A stretch of 64,000 nt of DNA from Paenibacillus lutrae (GTDB lineage: Bacteria > Bacillota > Bacilli > Paenibacillales > NBRC-103111): the NCBI RefSeq assembly GCF_009757775.1, contig NZ_RHLK01000004.1, positions 222,656-286,655 of the forward strand, read 5' to 3'. The position numbers were made by a program, and so were the translations under genes. The notes under the pieces were generated by a model. That model was given only the letters and a program-made list of their open reading frames with translations. It was not told where the DNA came from and did no database searches. Positions 51,338 to 59,802 of this stretch are shown here, piece after piece; position 1 is the stretch's first letter; every line of letters starts with the position of its first letter.

Positions 51338-53167
51338 CTACTCCACTGTCACGCTCTTCGCCAAATTCCGCGGTTTATCCACGTCATTGCCGCGAGCAAG
51401 GGACGCGTAGTAAGACAGCAGCTGCAGCGGAATCACCGTCAGAGCAGGCGACAGCAGGTCCAGCGTGCGCGGAATGCTGAACGTCCGGTCGACCGACTTC
51501 GCCAGCTCGTTGTCGCCTTCATAAGCAATCCCCAGCACCTCACCGCCGCGCGCGGTGACTTCCTTGATATTGCTGACGGTCTTCTCGATAAGCTCCGTCT
51601 GCAGCCCCAGCGCAATGACCGGCACGCCTTCCTCGATCAGCGCGAGGGTTCCGTGCTTCAGCTCACCCGCGGGATAAGCTTCGGAGTGAATGTACGAGAT
51701 CTCTTTCAGCTTCAGCGATCCTTCCAGCGCCACCGCATAATCCAAGCCGCGGCCGATGAAGAACAGGTGCTCATGCGATGCAATTTTCTCCGCGTACGCT
51801 TTAATCTCTTCGCTGCGCGCGAGAATGCTCTCCACCTGCTCCGGCAGGCTCTGCATAGCTGCGAGCGTGCGGACGATTTCCGCCTGCTCCAGCGTTTCCA
51901 ACGTCTGCGCCAGGTACAGGCCGAGCAGGTAGAACGCCATGAGCTGCGTCGTATAGGCTTTTGTCGAAGCGACAGCGATCTCCGGCCCGGCCCATGTGAC
52001 GAGTACATCGTCCGCTTCACGGGAGACAGAGCTGCCGACGACATTCGTGATAGCTAAGACACGCGCGCCACTTCGCTTTGCTTCACGCAGCGCAGCCAGC
52101 GTATCCGCCGTTTCACCGGACTGGCTTACCACGATAACCAGCGTTTCCGGTGTAATAATCGGCGCCCGGTACCTGTACTCCGAAGCGACATCCGCTTCGA
52201 CTGGAATGCGTACCAGCTTCTCAATTACACTTTTGCCGACAAGCCCTGCATGATAAGCCGTACCGCACGCCACGATATGAATGTTGCGGATCCTACGGAT
52301 CTCATCCGCCGTCATCCCGATTTCATCCAGCACAACGCGGCTTCCATCTTCCGAAATCCGGCTTCCGATCGTATCGCGATACGCTTTGGGCTGATCGTAG
52401 ATTTCTTTCATCATGAAGTGATCGAAGCCCGCTTTCTCGGCTGTGACCAAATCCCAATCGACATGGAACATTTCCCGAGAAATAAAATTCCCCTCGATCG
52501 TCATTAATTCGACACCCTCACGGGTTAACAGCGCCATTTCACCATCATTCAGAATGTACACATTGCGCGTATATTCGAGGATTGCCGGAATGTCCGATCC
52601 GATGAAATTCTCACCCTCCCCTACGCCGACAACGAGCGGACTTGCCAGACGGACAGCGACCAGACGATCCGGTTCATACTCCGTCAGCACTCCGAGAGCA
52701 AAAGCCCCCTTCATCCGCTTCACCGCCTGTTGAACTGCTTTTACAATATCGCCTTCGTAAAGCTCTGCAATCAGGTGCGAAATCACTTCGGTGTCCGTTT
52801 CCGAAACGAATGTATGCCCTTGTGCAATCAGCTCTTCTTTTAGCGAAATGTAATTCTCAATAATTCCGTTATGAACCACGGAGAATTTCTTCGAATTGTC
52901 CGTATGAGGATGCGAATTCTCGTTCGAAGGCTTGCCGTGCGTAGCCCAGCGGGTATGCCCGATTCCGACCGTACCATTCAGAGGTGCATCGCTAAGCTCC
53001 GACTCCAGTACTGCCAGACGGCCTTTGGCCTTCTTGATCTCCAGCCCGCCTTCTGTGTACACAGCGACACCCGCAGAGTCATAACCGCGATATTCCAGCT
53101 TTTTAAGACCCTCAATCAGAACCTCTTGTGAATCACGTTTACCAATATATCCAACAATACCGCACAT
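51338..53167 (-). CDS. glmS: Glutamine--fructose-6-phosphate aminotransferase (isomerizing)
   Basis: The enzyme makes glucosamine-6-phosphate, the first step towards UDP-GlcNAc for the cell wall. I start at ATG 53165-53167 so that Cys2 of MCGIVGYIG becomes the N-terminal nucleophile after Met removal; GGGGGT lies 7 nt upstream. The glutaminase domain has HTRWATHGKPSNENSHPH. Two SIS domains carry VACGTAYHAG, VVSQSGETADTLAAL and FFIGRGLDYAVALEGSLKLKEISYIHSEAY, and the C-terminus is the typical PRNLAKSVTVE. Length is 609 residues. Expression is probably controlled by the glmS ribozyme at 53880-54090, which lies an unusually long way upstream. Confidence 0.97.
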   Translation of the reverse strand: MCGIVGYIGKRDSQEVLIEGLKKLEYRGYDSAGVAVYTEGGLEIKKAKGRLAVLESELSDAPLNGTVGIGHTRWATHGKPSNENSHPHTDNSKKFSVVHNGIIENYISLKEELIAQGHTFVSETDTEVISHLIAELYEGDIVKAVQQAVKRMKGAFALGVLTEYEPDRLVAVRLASPLVVGVGEGENFIGSDIPAILEYTRNVYILNDGEMALLTREGVELMTIEGNFISREMFHVDWDLVTAEKAGFDHFMMKEIYDQPKAYRDTIGSRISEDGSRVVLDEIGMTADEIRRIRNIHIVACGTAYHAGLVGKSVIEKLVRIPVEADVASEYRYRAPIITPETLVIVVSQSGETADTLAALREAKRSGARVLAITNVVGSSVSREADDVLVTWAGPEIAVASTKAYTTQLMAFYLLGLYLAQTLETLEQAEIVRTLAAMQSLPEQVESILARSEEIKAYAEKIASHEHLFFIGRGLDYAVALEGSLKLKEISYIHSEAYPAGELKHGTLALIEEGVPVIALGLQTELIEKTVSNIKEVTARGGEVLGIAYEGDNELAKSVDRTFSIPRTLDLLSPALTVIPLQLLSYYASLARGNDVDKPRNLAKSVTVE

Positions 53168-53879
53168 AGTGAATACCCCCATATTGAGCTCTATGACCCG
53201 CTCCGCCTCAGGCGGATGTTCACAGGCTGTTTGTCAAAGATCGGCGGATCAGTGAATGGAATGCTCTCTCCATTTCTAGTCTTGTCTCCTGCCGTCTACC
53301 AAGCTTCATCTACATTCGATACATTTCGTATCAATAAGTCGATTTTTATAGCGCTGTTACGCTAATACTTTTTTCGACAAAATCGAAGTTCTATCCGGCT
53401 CACTCCATGTGATTATTAAAAAATCAATAAGGTTTATACGATAACAAAGTTCCGTCTTTCTATAAAAGACACACTCATAAAAGCTTTTTACAAGCCGATT
53501 TTTCAACAACTATCCGGTTAGACAACTGCCGGAAGCTTCTAGGCCCCAGCCCTCTCATATAAACTCCACATTTCTTCTACTTCTATCACCGTTCGTTGGA
53601 CAAGCAATACGATAAAACCTAGAACAGTCTGCCCTCTGGCAACCTTACCCATTGAACTCTTACAGCACACCCGAAAGATGCTTTTAGATACAGCTTAAGA
53701 GAAGGACCGCAACTGCACACAGATCCTCTAAACATAAGAAACAAACCTGACTGCCTCGTTCGCCGCTTCCGCGGTTCCGTCCGATACGATGTGCAGTCTG
53801 AAGATGAGACCTGCATGGCTGCCTGGCAGCACAAGTCAGTTCCCTATCTTTAAAAAACAAACTATGGATCATTCCGCTG
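53168..53879 (-). other. Long leader between glmS ribozyme and glmS start
   Basis: About 710 nt separate the ribozyme core from the glmS start; in B. subtilis the distance is of the order of 100 nt. No protein-like frame, terminator or good second promoter was seen on either strand. The stretch near 53330-53530 is AT-rich. Confidence 0.5.
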
Positions 53880-54090
53880 AATTCTTGTATGCCCGGTCAC
53901 CCGGACAGTTTGCATGTCAGCTTGTCGGCACGAATGAGAATGCCGGAAGGTCCCCGCCGAAAATTCGAACACCTTCACCTCGTCAACTTGTCGGCTCCGC
54001 TTATCACCTCTGCCCTGCACACTAGACGATTGTCCGCATGCCTCTTACAGAGAGAATTGCTTTCCGCACAAGTTCTGGCGCTTGTTGAAA
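53880..54090 (-). ncRNA. glmS ribozyme (glucosamine-6-phosphate-activated)
   Basis: On the minus strand the cleavage-site helix AAGCGCCAGAACTTG is followed by a long P1 arm and the conserved GTTGACGAGG. Then come GGTGTTCGAATTTTCGGCGGG, the P3/P4 stretches, and CCGGGTGACCGGGCATAC. Cleavage is expected 5' of the G of GCGCC, between 54082 and 54081. Glucosamine-6-phosphate triggers self-cleavage, after which RNase J1 is known to degrade the mRNA in B. subtilis. The P1 extension is about 80 nt, longer than usual. Confidence 0.95.
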
Positions 54091-54140
54091 CCCGTTTAAC
54101 GACCCACCTTCCTATGCTTGAGTAAAAAAAGATATACCCT

Positions 54141-54169
54141 ATCATATTCATTTTTGCGCAGCTTTGCAA
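54141..54169 (-). promoter_or_regulatory. Promoter of glmS
   Basis: TTGCAA (54164-54169), a 17-nt spacer and TATGAT (54141-54146) on the minus strand. The start near 54134 is about 50 nt before the ribozyme cleavage site. Confidence 0.8.
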
Positions 54170-54428
54170 CTTCTATGACGCGAATCGAGATACAAGCACC
54201 CAACCCAAAGTTAAATATTAGGCGAATACGTAGGATTCATCCTCCTTTGTACGTTCACTATCCCCATTCCTAATTAGGCCCCCCTTGTTGCAAGCCACTG
54301 TCCACGTAATATTCGCATGGTTAATAGCAAGGTTACCAATTACTTAAACCCACCGTACCACAGCCGTTCTCTCCATAACCCTTTTAAAATCAACGCTTGC
54401 ACCAAATCAGACCAAACCATTGCTCCGA

Positions 54429-54466
54429 CAAAAAAAGCGCAAAAGGAATCTCCCTTTCACGCTTTC
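54429..54466 (-). terminator. Terminator of the cdaA-cdaR-glmM operon
   Basis: On the minus strand AAAGCGTGAAAGG / CCTTTTGCGCTTT (one mismatch) is followed by TTTTGTC, about 100 nt past glmM. Confidence 0.85.
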
Positions 54467-54562
54467 ATTTATAAGAAATCCAACTCTGGTATCCATCAGG
54501 AAGCTTCAAGTGCCGCTTACCAAGGCAAGGGCCTCCCTACACTGCTGACAGGCCCTGCAGGC

Positions 54563-55903
54563 TTAGCCCAGCTCCCGCTTCACAACCTCGACAATATCAT
54601 TCACGTAGCCCTCTACCGTCTCCTTATCGGGTCCCTCCGCCATAACGCGGATTAGAGACTCCGTACCGGAAGGACGCACCAGCACACGCCCATTATCCCC
54701 AAGCTGGCTTTCAACGGCTGTGATCGCACCTGCAATCGCCCCATTGTCGCTGAGCTTGCTCTTGTCGGCTACGCGCACATTCACCAGCACCTGCGGGAAC
54801 TTGCGCATAATGGTTTTAGAGTCGCTCAGCGAACGCCCTGTCGATACAAGGGTATCTACCAGCTGCAAACCTGTCAGGATGCCGTCGCCTGTCGTATTGT
54901 AATCCAGGAAGATCACATGACCGGACTGCTCGCCACCCAGATTGTAGCCGCCCTTACGCATCTCTTCCATCACATAACGGTCGCCTACAGCGGTTTGCGT
55001 CGCTTTGAGCCCATAACCCTCAATTCCCTTGAAAAAACCGATGTTGGCCATTACCGTCGTCACAATCGTGCTGTGGTTCAGCTTGCCGGCCCGGTTCATC
55101 GCATCCCCGCAAATGCTCAGGATGAAGTCACCGTCGACTTCTTCGCCAAGCTCATCGATCGCGATCAGCCTGTCGGCATCGCCGTCAAAGGCAAGCCCCA
55201 GATGCGCGCCATGTTCCACGACGGCCCGCTGCAAGTTCTGCGGATGCGTCGACCCGCATCCTTCGTTGATGTTGCAGCCGTCCGGCTCTACGGCGAGCGT
55301 GATCACTTCCGCTCCCAACTCGCGGAAAATCTTCGGCGCCAGCTCGTAGGCCGCTCCGTTCGAGCAGTCCATGACGATCTTCATGCCGCCGAAGGAGTGA
55401 TTCACCGTCGCCTTCACGAAGTCGGCGTACTTCTGCTTCGCCTTCAGATCGTCGGACACGCTTCCGATCTGTCCGCCAACCGGACGCGGCAGATCATCGC
55501 AGTCCGCGTCGAGCAGACGCTCGATTTCGTTCTCGGTCTCATCGAGCAGCTTATATCCGTCTCCGCCGAAGAACTTAATCCCGTTGTCTTCCACGGGATT
55601 ATGAGAGGCGGAGATCATCACGCCGGCGTCGGCGCCCATCACTCGCGTCAAGTACGCGACGGCTGGCGTGGATACGACGCCCAGACGGATCACGTTAGCG
55701 CCGATCGACAGCAGACCGGCGACCAGCGCCGACTCCAGCATCGGGCCGGAGATCCGGGTGTCACGCCCGATGACTACCTTAGGGTGCTTAGCCTTACCCG
55801 TCAGCACAAAACCCCCGCAGCGCCCGATTTTGAAAGCCATCTCGGGAGTTAACTCCTTATTGGCAACCCCGCGTACTCCGTCCGTTCCAAAATATTTCCC
55901 CAT
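54563..55903 (-). CDS. glmM: Phosphoglucosamine mutase
   Basis: The enzyme converts glucosamine-6-phosphate, made by the neighbouring GlmS, to glucosamine-1-phosphate. This 446-residue alpha-D-phosphohexomutase starts [15 protein letters not shown]. The phosphoserine loop is [20 protein letters not shown], the metal loop is [14 protein letters not shown], the sugar loop is GGEQSGHVI, and the phosphate loop is [16 protein letters not shown] prefer ATG 55901-55903 (GGGGAG 9 nt upstream) over an ATG eleven codons earlier. The order cdaA-cdaR-glmM is conserved in Firmicutes, and CdaA/GlmM are known to interact. Confidence 0.97.
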   Translation of the reverse strand: MGKYFGTDGVRGVANKELTPEMAFKIGRCGGFVLTGKAKHPKVVIGRDTRISGPMLESALVAGLLSIGANVIRLGVVSTPAVAYLTRVMGADAGVMISASHNPVEDNGIKFFGGDGYKLLDETENEIERLLDADCDDLPRPVGGQIGSVSDDLKAKQKYADFVKATVNHSFGGMKIVMDCSNGAAYELAPKIFRELGAEVITLAVEPDGCNINEGCGSTHPQNLQRAVVEHGAHLGLAFDGDADRLIAIDELGEEVDGDFILSICGDAMNRAGKLNHSTIVTTVMANIGFFKGIEGYGLKATQTAVGDRYVMEEMRKGGYNLGGEQSGHVIFLDYNTTGDGILTGLQLVDTLVSTGRSLSDSKTIMRKFPQVLVNVRVADKSKLSDNGAIAGAITAVESQLGDNGRVLVRPSGTESLIRVMAEGPDKETVEGYVNDIVEVVKRELG

Positions 55904-56045
55904 ATCTCTTTTCTCCCCTTTTATCACAAGCTTCATCCATCTTCATATACAAAACACCGATCCCATAAATAGAAATCCGTTAGTTGGTTAATTACCCCGA
56001 CTTCTAAACTATTCGGATTCCATGCTGACTTTCAGTGGTTAAGGC

Positions 56046-57389
56046 TTACGGTTCCTTTTTCTCCACCGGCGGGCTGGCCGTGCCTGGCTCTGCTGGAGCC
56101 GGCGGGACTGACGGGGATGGAGTAGGAGTAGGCGTCGGCGCCGGTTTGGCCGGCTCCTTTGAATTGCCGCTTGCTGTAATAACTACAGTAGCCTTCGTTA
56201 CCGATGTTCCTCCGTCTTTGATATAGGAGGGCAGATTAAGCGTAATCGGCACCTCATGCGTCCCCGGCGGCAAATTGCTTATATCCACAATGGCCTGCAC
56301 ATCTTCCGGCTTCAATGCGGCAATCTGCGGCGCCGCACCTTCTAACGTGAGGGTAATGCTCCCTTCCGCAGGAGAACTGAACTTCACATCCGTCCCCTCT
56401 GCCTGCCCGACGACTGTCAGCGCAATGTCAGGGAAGTCCTTCTTCGTAGAAGGTACAATCTCTACCGTCACCTGAACCTTGGATGGCTCCACCTGCGTAA
56501 CCCCTTTTTGAAGAGGAATGTCAAGGCTAAATTCTTTCGTTGCCGTGAGCCCGTCGATTTTGATCGGACCGGCCGAGTAGAATTCCATGTTATCCAGTAT
56601 ATTCTGCGGGCCATAGACCATGATCTTATCCGGATTCTGTTTAACGGATCCGATGCTGTATCCGGCCGGAGGAGTTCCTGTCAGCTGAATCTGCAGCGGC
56701 ACGGTTTTGAACGGGCTGGTTACAGGCACATCCACATCCACAACGGCCGGACTTACACTGTAATTCAGCTCATTTCCCTCTTTGTTATAGACCTTCAGCT
56801 TGACCTGCTTGGATACCGCAGAATCCGCTTTTTCTACCGATATATCCCCTTGAACCGAATATACCTCTCCCTCTTTACCGGCAGGGACCGTGACGTGTAC
56901 TTTATTCGGCTTAGCAATAGGATCCCCGGGCTTGTACCCTGATTCCGGAGTGCCTTTTACATTAATTTTGACCGGAACTTCCTTCTTCACCATTTCTTCC
57001 ACAACTACCTTCACATTCCGCGGAACAATCTCCACCTCGAGTGAGGACGGGAAACCGACCGCTTCCAGCGGCAGAACGTATTCCCCCTTGCCGGAAGACT
57101 TTGTTAAATCCAGAATAACCTTATAGTTACTCGTGCTGACTTTTTTAAGTGTTGAATCTTTTCCCTTCAAAACAACCTGAACCCGGCTCGGTTCAATGGA
57201 AGAGATATAATATTGATCGGAATCGTATTTAGCGGTAATCTCTACGTTGCTGATCGGCAGCTCCTTAATACCCGACGAGCCCGTATTGGTTACTGTACTT
57301 CCCTCCATACGGACAACCGCCCAGAGCAGGATTCCGATTATAATGGCAATCACTCTTACGACGTTAGTGTTCCTTAGCCATTTATCCAC
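56046..57389 (-). CDS. cdaR: CdaA regulatory protein CdaR (YbbR)
   Basis: CdaR modulates the diadenylate cyclase CdaA at the membrane. This 447-residue protein has one N-terminal membrane helix (VVRVIAIIIGILLWAVV), then four extracellular YbbR beta domains (starting near SNVEITAKYDSDQYYISSIEPS, VKKEVPVKINVKG, FKTVPLQIQLTG and FPDIALTVVGQ). A proline-rich tail follows (PAKPAPTPTPTPSPSVPPAPAEPG) that may cross the wall or be disordered. Its ATG overlaps the cdaA end by 8 nt. The tail is longer than in B. subtilis. Confidence 0.94.
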   Translation of the reverse strand: MDKWLRNTNVVRVIAIIIGILLWAVVRMEGSTVTNTGSSGIKELPISNVEITAKYDSDQYYISSIEPSRVQVVLKGKDSTLKKVSTSNYKVILDLTKSSGKGEYVLPLEAVGFPSSLEVEIVPRNVKVVVEEMVKKEVPVKINVKGTPESGYKPGDPIAKPNKVHVTVPAGKEGEVYSVQGDISVEKADSAVSKQVKLKVYNKEGNELNYSVSPAVVDVDVPVTSPFKTVPLQIQLTGTPPAGYSIGSVKQNPDKIMVYGPQNILDNMEFYSAGPIKIDGLTATKEFSLDIPLQKGVTQVEPSKVQVTVEIVPSTKKDFPDIALTVVGQAEGTDVKFSSPAEGSITLTLEGAAPQIAALKPEDVQAIVDISNLPPGTHEVPITLNLPSYIKDGGTSVTKATVVITASGNSKEPAKPAPTPTPTPSPSVPPAPAEPGTASPPVEKKEP

Positions 57390-58200
57390 GTTTGCGTCCC
57401 CCCCACCATTTCTTCAAAGGGTTCTGCCTGACTTTTGCCTTGGGCCTGAGTTCATCGAACAGCTTCGAAATCAAAGATTCTTCCTTAATGTCACGTACGA
57501 CTTGCCCGTTAAGCGACAAAGAGATTTGGCCTGTTTCCTCGGACACGATAAGACAGATAGCATCCGATACCTCGCTCATACCAATGGCCGCTCTATGCCG
57601 GGTACCCAGCTCTTTGCTGATAAAAGGATTCTCCGACAGAGGCAAATAACAACCCGCTGCCATCAGCTGATTGTTGCGAATAATGACCGCACCATCATGA
57701 AGAGGCGTGTTCGGGATGAAAATATTAATAAGCAGCTCCGAGCTGATCCGCCCATTTACAGCAATCCCCGATTCAATGTAATCCGTAAGGCCCGTTTCCT
57801 TTTCAAAAACGATTAAAGCCCCGATCTTGCGCCGGGACAAGTAGTTCATTGCTTTAATGACTTCTCCGATTCGAATGTTCACGTCATGATCCACATCACT
57901 GGAGGACATTCTTGAGAAGAAGCGCCCCCTTCCCAGTTGTTCCAAGGCTCTCCTGAGCTCCGGCTGGAAAATAATAATGATTGCGATCAATCCTACGGTG
58001 AACATCTGGTTCATAATCCACTGCAGAGTGTTCAATGAAAATGCTACACTAAGGGCCCACGTTACCAAAACCACGAAGATACCCTTCATAAGCTGAATGG
58101 CTCTTGTGCCGCGCAGCAGCATAATTAATTTGTATACCACGTAACTGACAATTGAAATATCAATAATATCCGTGATGGAAATATCTGAGAATAATTCCAC
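57382..58200 (-). CDS. cdaA: Diadenylate cyclase CdaA
   Basis: This membrane enzyme makes the essential second messenger c-di-AMP from two ATP. The 272-residue length is standard. Three N-terminal hydrophobic segments (residues about 12-30, 40-58 and 60-80) precede the DAC domain, with the catalytic DGA motif in NTPLHDGAVII and the RHR motif in LGTRHRAAIGMSE. The SEETGQISLSLNGQVV stretch is also typical. It is the first gene of the cdaA-cdaR-glmM operon, which couples c-di-AMP with cell-wall precursor supply. Confidence 0.96.
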   Translation of the reverse strand: MELFSDISITDIIDISIVSYVVYKLIMLLRGTRAIQLMKGIFVVLVTWALSVAFSLNTLQWIMNQMFTVGLIAIIIIFQPELRRALEQLGRGRFFSRMSSSDVDHDVNIRIGEVIKAMNYLSRRKIGALIVFEKETGLTDYIESGIAVNGRISSELLINIFIPNTPLHDGAVIIRNNQLMAAGCYLPLSENPFISKELGTRHRAAIGMSEVSDAICLIVSEETGQISLSLNGQVVRDIKEESLISKLFDELRPKAKVRQNPLKKWWGGRKRG

Positions 58201-58328
58201 TGTAGTTCCCCCAAATCAAAGCAACGAATCAGAATCTTTCTACGCTTTCTTATCTTTATCTGTCTATTCCTTGATAATACCACATTCCATGCAATTCTTC
58301 TATCGGAGCGATTTTCAGGAAAAAATGA

Positions 58329-58364
58329 GAAAAAGTCCTTTTCGGAATTACCAAAAAGGACCTT
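58329..58364 (-). terminator. Terminator of the sigW operon
   Basis: On the minus strand AAGGTCCTTTTT / AAAAGGACTTTTT with a 10-nt loop ends in a T-run. It lies between the anti-sigma gene and cdaA. Confidence 0.85.
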
Positions 58365-58415
58365 GGGTGAATTATTCGTTCTTTCACTATTGTTTGAAAT
58401 GGAGGAGACGGCCGC

Positions 58416-59015
58416 TCAGTGCACCATCTCGTTTATTTTGAACCACAGCCAGCTTAGTGCCTGATCAATCCGGATCTTGTCTCCCGTGATATGAGCAGTA
58501 GAAGCTAAATACATATTTCCGTCTATAACCACCAGGTTGCCTTCAACGTTAGCGTTATCTTCGACAACCAGTTCCCCATTCTCAACGACTAGATTGCCTT
58601 TTACCGTCTCACCTTTGGGCACGATAACTTTATCGCCTTGAATGATGACCCTGTCGAGATCCGTGCCGCGTACCATCAACTCCGTGTTGTTGTTCCACAT
58701 CGATCCGAAGCTTCCTGCCATCGTCAAAAGGAATACGGCCGCGACAGATACGGCCGGATGCTTACGCACCCACTGGATCCAAGGCGAGCGTTTCTTCACG
58801 GGAGGCAGAGAGCCCATAATACGGTCGGTGAGATCACTCGACGCGACTGGAGCCGGTATGGACCGGACCAGTGCATCCGTTGTTTCCATCTGACGGAAAA
58901 TCGCATGACACTCCGGGCATGTCAAAAGGTGCTGCTTCAGATCCAGCGCCTCTGACCCTTGCAAATCCCCATCCAAATATTCGTGCATCAAAGGGAGGGC
59001 CTGTTTGCAATTCAT
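58416..59015 (-). CDS. rsiW: Anti-sigma factor with zinc-finger (RsiW type)
   Basis: This 199-residue membrane anti-sigma factor has an N-terminal ZAS domain with Cys3 and the H-x3-C-x2-C motif (His29, Cys33, Cys36, in KQHLLTCPECH). One membrane helix follows (AVSVAAVFLLTMAGSFGSM). The outer part has a repetitive beta pattern (DKVIVPKGETVKGNLVVENGELVVEDNANVEGNLVVIDGN) like bactofilin or polymer-forming-cytoskeletal repeats, which is not a feature of B. subtilis RsiW. The start at ATG 59013-59015 has AGGAG 8 nt upstream. It is co-transcribed with the sigma factor 81 bp upstream and should be released by regulated proteolysis. Confidence 0.88.
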   Translation of the reverse strand: MNCKQALPLMHEYLDGDLQGSEALDLKQHLLTCPECHAIFRQMETTDALVRSIPAPVASSDLTDRIMGSLPPVKKRSPWIQWVRKHPAVSVAAVFLLTMAGSFGSMWNNNTELMVRGTDLDRVIIQGDKVIVPKGETVKGNLVVENGELVVEDNANVEGNLVVIDGNMYLASTAHITGDKIRIDQALSWLWFKINEMVH

Positions 59016-59096
59016 CCGAGCCACTCCTTTCTCGTTCTTTGCCATTAGTGTAATACCATACGTATGGCCGGCAAAGATGTTTCAAAATATCGAGGA

Positions 59097-59675
59097 CTAC
59101 TTAGAAAAATTTCCGTCCGCCTCAAGTTTTTTGCGCAAGTACTCCCGTCCACGGTGTACGCGGGTCTTGACGGTTGTTACCGGCATCTTCAGTACGTCTC
59201 CTATTTCTTGCAGCGACATGTCGTGCAGATAGCGGAGAATAACGACGGACTTATATTTTTCCGGTAGAGTGTCAATGGCTCGGCGTATGACCTGCTGCGT
59301 TTCCGACAGGATGATCTGGTCCACAGGCAGGTTGTCCTTGCTTGCAAGCATGGCATAAAAATCGTTCCCATCGCTATCCGGCATTTCGGCGTCGAGGGAA
59401 TAAGTTGGTTTTCGTTTGCGCAGCCGGTCTATGCATAAATTCGTTCCGATTCTGAAGATCCAGGTAGAAAACTTCTGGTTCTCATCGTACCGATCCAGGT
59501 TGTTGTATACGCGCAGAAAAGTATCCTGCACCGCATCTTCGGCTTCCTGCTTATTACCGAGCATTCGGTAGGCCAGGTGAAAGATTTTGTCCTTATATAA
59601 ATTCACCAGTTCCTCAAAAGCACCACGATCCCCATTCCTTGCTAGCTTGGCTAATCGTGTTTCTACTAAATTCAA
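59097..59675 (-). CDS. sigW: ECF RNA polymerase sigma factor SigW
   Basis: This 192-residue ECF sigma factor responds to cell-envelope stress. Region 2 reads AFEELVNLYKDKIFHLAYRMLGNKQEAEDAVQDTFLRVYNNLDRYDENQKFSTWIFRIGTNLCIDRLRKRKP; region 4 reads LPEKYKSVVILRYLHDMSLQEIGDVLKMPVTTVKTRVHRGREYLRKKL. It closely follows B. subtilis SigW in both. I start at TTG 59673-59675 because GAGGAG lies 6 nt upstream. I could not find the usual TGAAAC-CGTA autoregulatory promoter upstream. Confidence 0.93.
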   Translation of the reverse strand: MNLVETRLAKLARNGDRGAFEELVNLYKDKIFHLAYRMLGNKQEAEDAVQDTFLRVYNNLDRYDENQKFSTWIFRIGTNLCIDRLRKRKPTYSLDAEMPDSDGNDFYAMLASKDNLPVDQIILSETQQVIRRAIDTLPEKYKSVVILRYLHDMSLQEIGDVLKMPVTTVKTRVHRGREYLRKKLEADGNFSK

Positions 59676-59735
59676 CGATAACTCCTCCAACCCTAGGAAA
59701 TGCGGGCTTCTTTTCACTAATGTTCGGTAAAACAC

Positions 59736-59772
59736 GTAAAGTCGAGCCGCCCGGAGGACGGCTTGACTTCGT
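59736..59772 (-). terminator. Terminator of ppc
   Basis: On the minus strand AAGTCAAGCCGTCC / GGGCGGCTCGACTT with a 3-nt loop is followed by TACGTGTTTT. It is 34 nt past the ppc stop. Confidence 0.75.
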
Positions 59773-59802
59773 TGTTCCAGTGCCTATGCATAATGTGGAC
59801 GA

